Source: Flavipsychrobacter stenotrophus
GTDB lineage: Bacteria; Bacteroidota; Bacteroidia; Chitinophagales; Chitinophagaceae
NCBI RefSeq assembly: GCF_002954265.1
Contig: NZ_PPSL01000003.1
Coordinates: 806,001 to 870,000 of the forward strand
Length of the DNA: 64,000 nucleotides
Reading direction: 5' to 3'
This document shows positions 60,643 through 64,000 of the stretch, in pieces. Numbering within the stretch: the stretch's first letter is position 1; every line of letters starts with the position of its first letter. The position numbers and the translations under genes are program-made. The notes beneath the pieces are model-generated. The model saw nothing but the letters and a program-made list of their open reading frames with translations, had not been told where the DNA came from and ran no database searches.

Positions 60643-61743
60643 TTATCCTAATTTCCAGATATCCATTATATGTTGTACAATTCTTGGCGATGTTTTACCA
60701 TCCCACAGCTCAGGGATCCCGCCTTTTTTCCAGTTGCCGCTAAATAGTTTCTCCATTGCTGGTGCCACAGCCTTTGGGTTTGTACCCAATAGCTCATTAG
60801 TACCTACAGTGCATGTTTCAGGTCGCTCTGTACTATCTCTTAATGTCATACAAGGCACGCCCATCACGGTTGCTTCTTCGGTGATGCCGCCAGAGTCTGT
60901 AATAACTGCTTTCGCGTTCTTCACAAGGTAGTTAAACTCCAGGTAGCCAAGTGGCTCTATTATATGTAGGTTTGGTGCAGAAATGCCCGCTGCCTCCAGC
61001 ATCTTCGCCGTACGTGGGTGTATAGGGAAGATCAGTGGCATGCCGTTAGATGAATTGACGATCTCGCCTATCAGTTCTTTCAGCTTGTCCTGTGTATCAA
61101 CGTTGGCAGGTCTGTGCAGCGTCATGATCATGTATCCCTTTTCTGTAAGGTTATACTTGTCCCATGCTTCCGGCTTTATGAACCTCGGCATTTGCTTATA
61201 AAGTGTATCTATCATGGTATTACCCACAAAAAATATCCGCTCTTCGGGTATGCCAGCTTTACGCAGGTTATTATTGGCAACGTCCGATGTGGTAAAGAAA
61301 TAGTCAGTGATCGAGTCCGTTACCATACGGTTGATCTCTTCCGGCATCGTCCAGTCGCCCGAACGGATGCCTGCTTCCACATGCGCTACCTTTATGTTGT
61401 TCATCTTCTTGGCTGCTATTGAGCAGGCCATCGTCGATGTTACATCGCCAACAACTATACATAGATCGCAAGGCTTTTCCATCAGCAATGCTTCGTAGCC
61501 CATCATTATCCTGCCTGTTTGCTCTGCTTGTGTGCCACTGCCTACTTCCAGGTTGTGGTGTGGTGCCGGTATATTCAGCTGATCAAAGAAATCAGCACTC
61601 ATTTTTTTATCATAGTGTTGTCCCGTATGCACAAGGCGAAAGTGTATATCTACACCATTCTTTCTTTGCGTTTCAATAGCATCAATTATCGGTGCTATCT
61701 TCATAAAGTTCGGCCTTGCCCCCGCTATAACATCTATCAACAT
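60643..61743 (-). CDS. wecB: UDP-N-acetylglucosamine 2-epimerase (non-hydrolysing)
   Basis: WecB interconverts UDP-GlcNAc and UDP-ManNAc in the cytoplasm. The 366 residues carry the usual motifs: GARPNFMKIAPIIDAI (residues 8-23), VVGDVTSTMACSIAAKK, VAHVEAGIRSGDWTMPEEINR (with catalytic acids), TLHRPANVD, PIHPRTAKML and ITDSGGITEEATVMGVPCMTLRDSTERPET. The start is preceded by a T-rich leader. It is the second gene of the polysaccharide block after the bi-domain oxidoreductase, and supplies the ManNAc-type precursor. Confidence 0.96.
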   Translation of the reverse strand: MLIDVIAGARPNFMKIAPIIDAIETQRKNGVDIHFRLVHTGQHYDKKMSADFFDQLNIPAPHHNLEVGSGTQAEQTGRIMMGYEALLMEKPCDLCIVVGDVTSTMACSIAAKKMNNIKVAHVEAGIRSGDWTMPEEINRMVTDSITDYFFTTSDVANNNLRKAGIPEERIFFVGNTMIDTLYKQMPRFIKPEAWDKYNLTEKGYMIMTLHRPANVDTQDKLKELIGEIVNSSNGMPLIFPIHPRTAKMLEAAGISAPNLHIIEPLGYLEFNYLVKNAKAVITDSGGITEEATVMGVPCMTLRDSTERPETCTVGTNELLGTNPKAVAPAMEKLFSGNWKKGGIPELWDGKTSPRIVQHIMDIWKLG

Positions 61744-61748
61744 AAGTC

Positions 61749-61791
61749 CAAAAATTAAAACTAAAAACTAAAAAATTAAAACGATAAACCC
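61749..61791 (-). other. T-rich leader with TTTTTAGTTTT words before wecB
   Basis: Read toward the gene: TTTTAATTTTTTAG then TTTTTAGTTTTAATTTTTGG, five bases before the ATG. Compare the leaders of the EamA and recQ genes. Confidence 0.5.
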
Positions 61792-61837
61792 TCGCATCAC
61801 CCCCAGTTAGATTGCGTCATTGACGCATTCATTTAGC

Positions 61838-61872
61838 CATTCCATCACATTTCTTCCACATTCCATCACATT
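61838..61872. repeat. Direct 14-bp repeat in the spacer after the bi-domain gene
   Basis: CATTCCATCACATT occurs at 61838-61851 and again at 61859-61872, 21 bp apart, in a spacer made of related words (GCATTCATTTAGCCATTCC, CCGCATTCCCTCATTGAGCC). Confidence 0.6.
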
Positions 61873-61898
61873 GCCGCATTCCCTCATTGAGCCATTTC

Positions 61899-64000
61899 TT
61901 AAACGTTCACCCACTTCCTCGTCATCAGGCTTTCAATTGCCGCAAAGCTGGCAAGTGTAGTATTGATGGTGTCATCAAAAGGCACCAATGCGCCACCGCC
62001 ATTCTTGGTCCTTTCTACAAGTAGCTTGAACTGTGCCGCATGTCCCTTATCTATTGTTGTCTTCAGTTTAGAGAAGCCACTAAATCCAAATCCTTCCGTT
62101 ACCCTGAAATTATCAGTTACTATCGTACGGTCTTGTGCATATACTTCTATACGCTCTTTAGAGTAAGACTTTGAGCCATTAGAGAAGTAGTTGATCACTC
62201 CTGTACTTCCGTTTTCATACTCCAGCAGTATCGATGCACTGTCTGTATTGGCCTGCGGATTCAATCCCATAGCATTCATACATACACTCTTTATCTTGCT
62301 TCCGGTCAGGAAGGTGATCAGGTCCATGTAGTGACAAGCCTCACCTACTATACGGCCACCACCTACTTTCAGGTCATGCACCCATACGTTAGCAGGTATA
62401 TGTCCCGCGTTCATTGTGGCTATTACATTCATCTGCACATTGCCCGTCAGTTGCTTTACCTTCTGCATGTGCGGAGAAAAACGCCTGTTAAAACCAACGG
62501 TCAGCATTTTATCGCCCTTATATGCTTTTATCACGCTGTCCAGTTCTTCTTTGTTCAGCGCAAGTGGCTTTTCTACAAATACGTGCTTACCCGCTTCCAG
62601 TGCTTCTCTCACCATCTTCGCATGCTCATTATGCCTTGTTGTGATCACAACAAGATCAATAGAAGGGTCGTTGATGATGCTCTTATAATCGGTGGTGCTC
62701 TTACCTATCTTATGTTTCTTGGCAAGCGTTGTGCCTGTAAGGCCCGATGCACTGGCTATAGAGTAGAGTGGTGCATTGATCTCACTCAGCACAGGCAGCA
62801 TGGTCATACTGGTAAAATTACCCGCACCTATTATCCCTATTCCTCCTTTACCTGCGCTAAACTGGCCATCGGTGATCGATACAGTTACAGAGTCACTGCT
62901 CTTTTCAGGATACTCCAGCAATGAAGCTATTGAATCCTGGCTGCTTATGTTATTATATATCTGTTCAAAATTACTCAGCTGTACACGCTCTGTGATAAGA
63001 CTGGCTACATCCAGCTTCTTGGTAGATATCGCCTGTAGTATCGCCATGAAATTGCGCTTCTCGGTCCACCTTACAAATGGCAGCGGATAGTCTATGCCCT
63101 CTTTCTCATAGCGGTCATCATATCTGCCGGGGCCATAAGAGCAAGATACCTGGAAGGTCAGTTCCTTTTCATAAAAATCTGTTCTGCTTATGTTCAGTCC
63201 TATTACACCCACCAGCACTATACGGCCGCGTTTACGGCTCATCTTGGCAGCCTGCGCTATGATCTCATCGGTCTTGGCACTTGCTGTGATGATCACACCA
63301 TCAGCACCGAGTCCGTCCGTAATGGACTGCACATATTTTACAGGGTCTACGCCTTCGCTCGGATTAATAGCTATTATTCCCTTGGTCTTGGCCATAGCCA
63401 CTTTCCTCGCATCAAGGTCTATACCCACCACTCTGCAACCATTGGCCACAAGCAGTTCCGCGGTTATCAAGCCTATCAATCCAAGGCCCACTACTACTAT
63501 AGTTTCTCCCAGCTGTGGTTCTATCAATCTTATACCTTGCAGGCCTATAGAGCCAATTACCGTAAATGCAGCTTCATCATCGCTTACATTATCTGGTATG
63601 CTGGCCACAAGATTTTTAGGTATGCATACATATTCCGCATGCGGGCCGTTAGATGCTACTCTGTCGCCTGTTTTAAATTCATTTACACCATCTCCTACAG
63701 CTATTACCTTGCCCACATTACAATATCCCAGCGCCAACGGCTGACCTAGTTTATTGAATACCGCATTGATCGTCGGCTTTAGCCCGTCGGTCTTTATCTT
63801 CGCAAGTACCTCTTTCACCCTGTCCGGCTGCTGCCTGGCCTTCTGAAACATGTTTGCCTTGCCAAATTCCACAAGCATACGCTCAGTACCCAAAGACACC
63901 AGGCTGCGGGTAGTCTGTATCAATACGCATCCCCTTTTCACTGCCGGCGCAGGTACTTCTTCCAATACGGTAGCTCCTGTCTTAAACGATTGTATGATCT
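61899..64000 (-). CDS. Bi-domain oxidoreductase (zinc-type dehydrogenase fused to Gfo/Idh/MocA), runs off right edge
   Basis: A medium-chain dehydrogenase domain comes first (LALGYCNVGKVIAVGDGVNEFKTGDRV, then VVVGLGLIGLITAELLVANGCRVVGID), followed by a Gfo/Idh/MocA domain (IGIIGAGNFTSMTMLPVL, EALEAGKHVFVEKPLALN, GFNRRFSPHMQ, VGGGRIVGEACHYMDLITFL). The apparent start at 63965 is a TTG codon inside an open frame. Reading on to the edge gives IIQSFKTGATV before LEEVPAPAVKRG, the usual family N-terminus, so only a few residues are missing. Such fusions are found in O-antigen and capsule clusters, and their substrate is unknown to me. It is the first gene in the window of the minus-strand block leading into wecB. 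Confidence 0.9.
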   Translation of the reverse strand, partial: IIQSFKTGATVLEEVPAPAVKRGCVLIQTTRSLVSLGTERMLVEFGKANMFQKARQQPDRVKEVLAKIKTDGLKPTINAVFNKLGQPLALGYCNVGKVIAVGDGVNEFKTGDRVASNGPHAEYVCIPKNLVASIPDNVSDDEAAFTVIGSIGLQGIRLIEPQLGETIVVVGLGLIGLITAELLVANGCRVVGIDLDARKVAMAKTKGIIAINPSEGVDPVKYVQSITDGLGADGVIITASAKTDEIIAQAAKMSRKRGRIVLVGVIGLNISRTDFYEKELTFQVSCSYGPGRYDDRYEKEGIDYPLPFVRWTEKRNFMAILQAISTKKLDVASLITERVQLSNFEQIYNNISSQDSIASLLEYPEKSSDSVTVSITDGQFSAGKGGIGIIGAGNFTSMTMLPVLSEINAPLYSIASASGLTGTTLAKKHKIGKSTTDYKSIINDPSIDLVVITTRHNEHAKMVREALEAGKHVFVEKPLALNKEELDSVIKAYKGDKMLTVGFNRRFSPHMQKVKQLTGNVQMNVIATMNAGHIPANVWVHDLKVGGGRIVGEACHYMDLITFLTGSKIKSVCMNAMGLNPQANTDSASILLEYENGSTGVINYFSNGSKSYSKERIEVYAQDRTIVTDNFRVTEGFGFSGFSKLKTTIDKGHAAQFKLLVERTKNGGGALVPFDDTINTTLASFAAIESLMTRKWVNV

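Noticed and set aside
54163-64000. Polysaccharide cluster considered as a horizontally gained island
   Set aside because: Base composition and codon choice look like the rest of the window, and no integrase, tRNA end or direct repeat frames it in what is visible; the right end is outside the window.

Overview
The window is a piece of a Bacteroidota chromosome, most like the Chitinophaga/Ferruginibacter side of the phylum; no 16S gene is present, so the genus stays open. The signs are a SprA-type type IX secretion (T9SS) translocon downstream of ruvA, a protein with a T9SS type A C-terminal sorting domain, the Rpb6-like form of RNA polymerase omega, DUF4294 and Omp28 families, a MraY with the extra loop of this phylum, and TAnnTTTG promoter elements. 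I see no rRNA, tRNA, CRISPR array, prophage or recognisable defence island.

Layout. (1) 1-2.1 kb: the C-terminal end of SMC and a DUF2490 protein, then recN on the other strand. (2) 4.4-20.7 kb: a tightly packed division and cell wall (dcw) cluster on the minus strand, in transcription order mraZ, rsmH, ftsL-like, ftsI, murE, mraY, murD, ftsW, murG, murC, ftsQ, ftsA, ftsZ, ending in a strong terminator. murF, murB and ddl are not in it. The mraZ promoter region has three TGGGA repeats on a 10-bp period, the expected MraZ operator, next to two perfect DnaA boxes. (3) 21-24 kb, plus strand: bamD, rpoZ, a HAD nucleotidase and pcm. (4) 24-27.5 kb, minus strand: ribD, an EamA transporter, a YigZ-family protein and queG. 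(5) 27.6-33.8 kb: a lone feoA, a lipoprotein, an NHL-repeat protein, an aminotransferase, cca, a tandemly duplicated terminator-like unit and a DUF4294 gene. (6) 33.9-44 kb: ruvA, a 2641-residue sprA and a GT-C-like membrane protein gene, closely spaced on the minus strand. (7) 44-53.4 kb: a YkgJ-type cysteine cluster protein, tex, an Omp28/T9SS-sorted protein, two small membrane proteins, a PaaI thioesterase and recQ. (8) 53.4-54.1 kb: a REP-associated tyrosine transposase (RAYT) gene flanked by inverted REP palindromes. (9) 54.2-64 kb: a minus-strand surface polysaccharide cluster (bi-domain oxidoreductase, wecB, PAS histidine kinase, heparinase-like lyase, GT4, phosphoglycosyl transferase) that runs off the right edge.

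How the genes fit together. The dcw block makes and polymerises lipid II and builds the divisome. ruvA-sprA and the sorted Omp28 protein belong to the T9SS. The last block would build, decorate and possibly sense an exopolysaccharide or O-antigen.

Most genes are ordinary core genes. The unusual material lies in the spacers and low-complexity segments: two palindromic repeat families (A and B) that occur together at three loci and keep their pairing while their stem sequences change, the RAYT/REP locus, the duplicated terminator unit, the 160-residue Gly/Asn/Thr linker in SprA, and the 140-residue Lys-rich tail of FtsQ. I did not find a convincing new multi-gene system.
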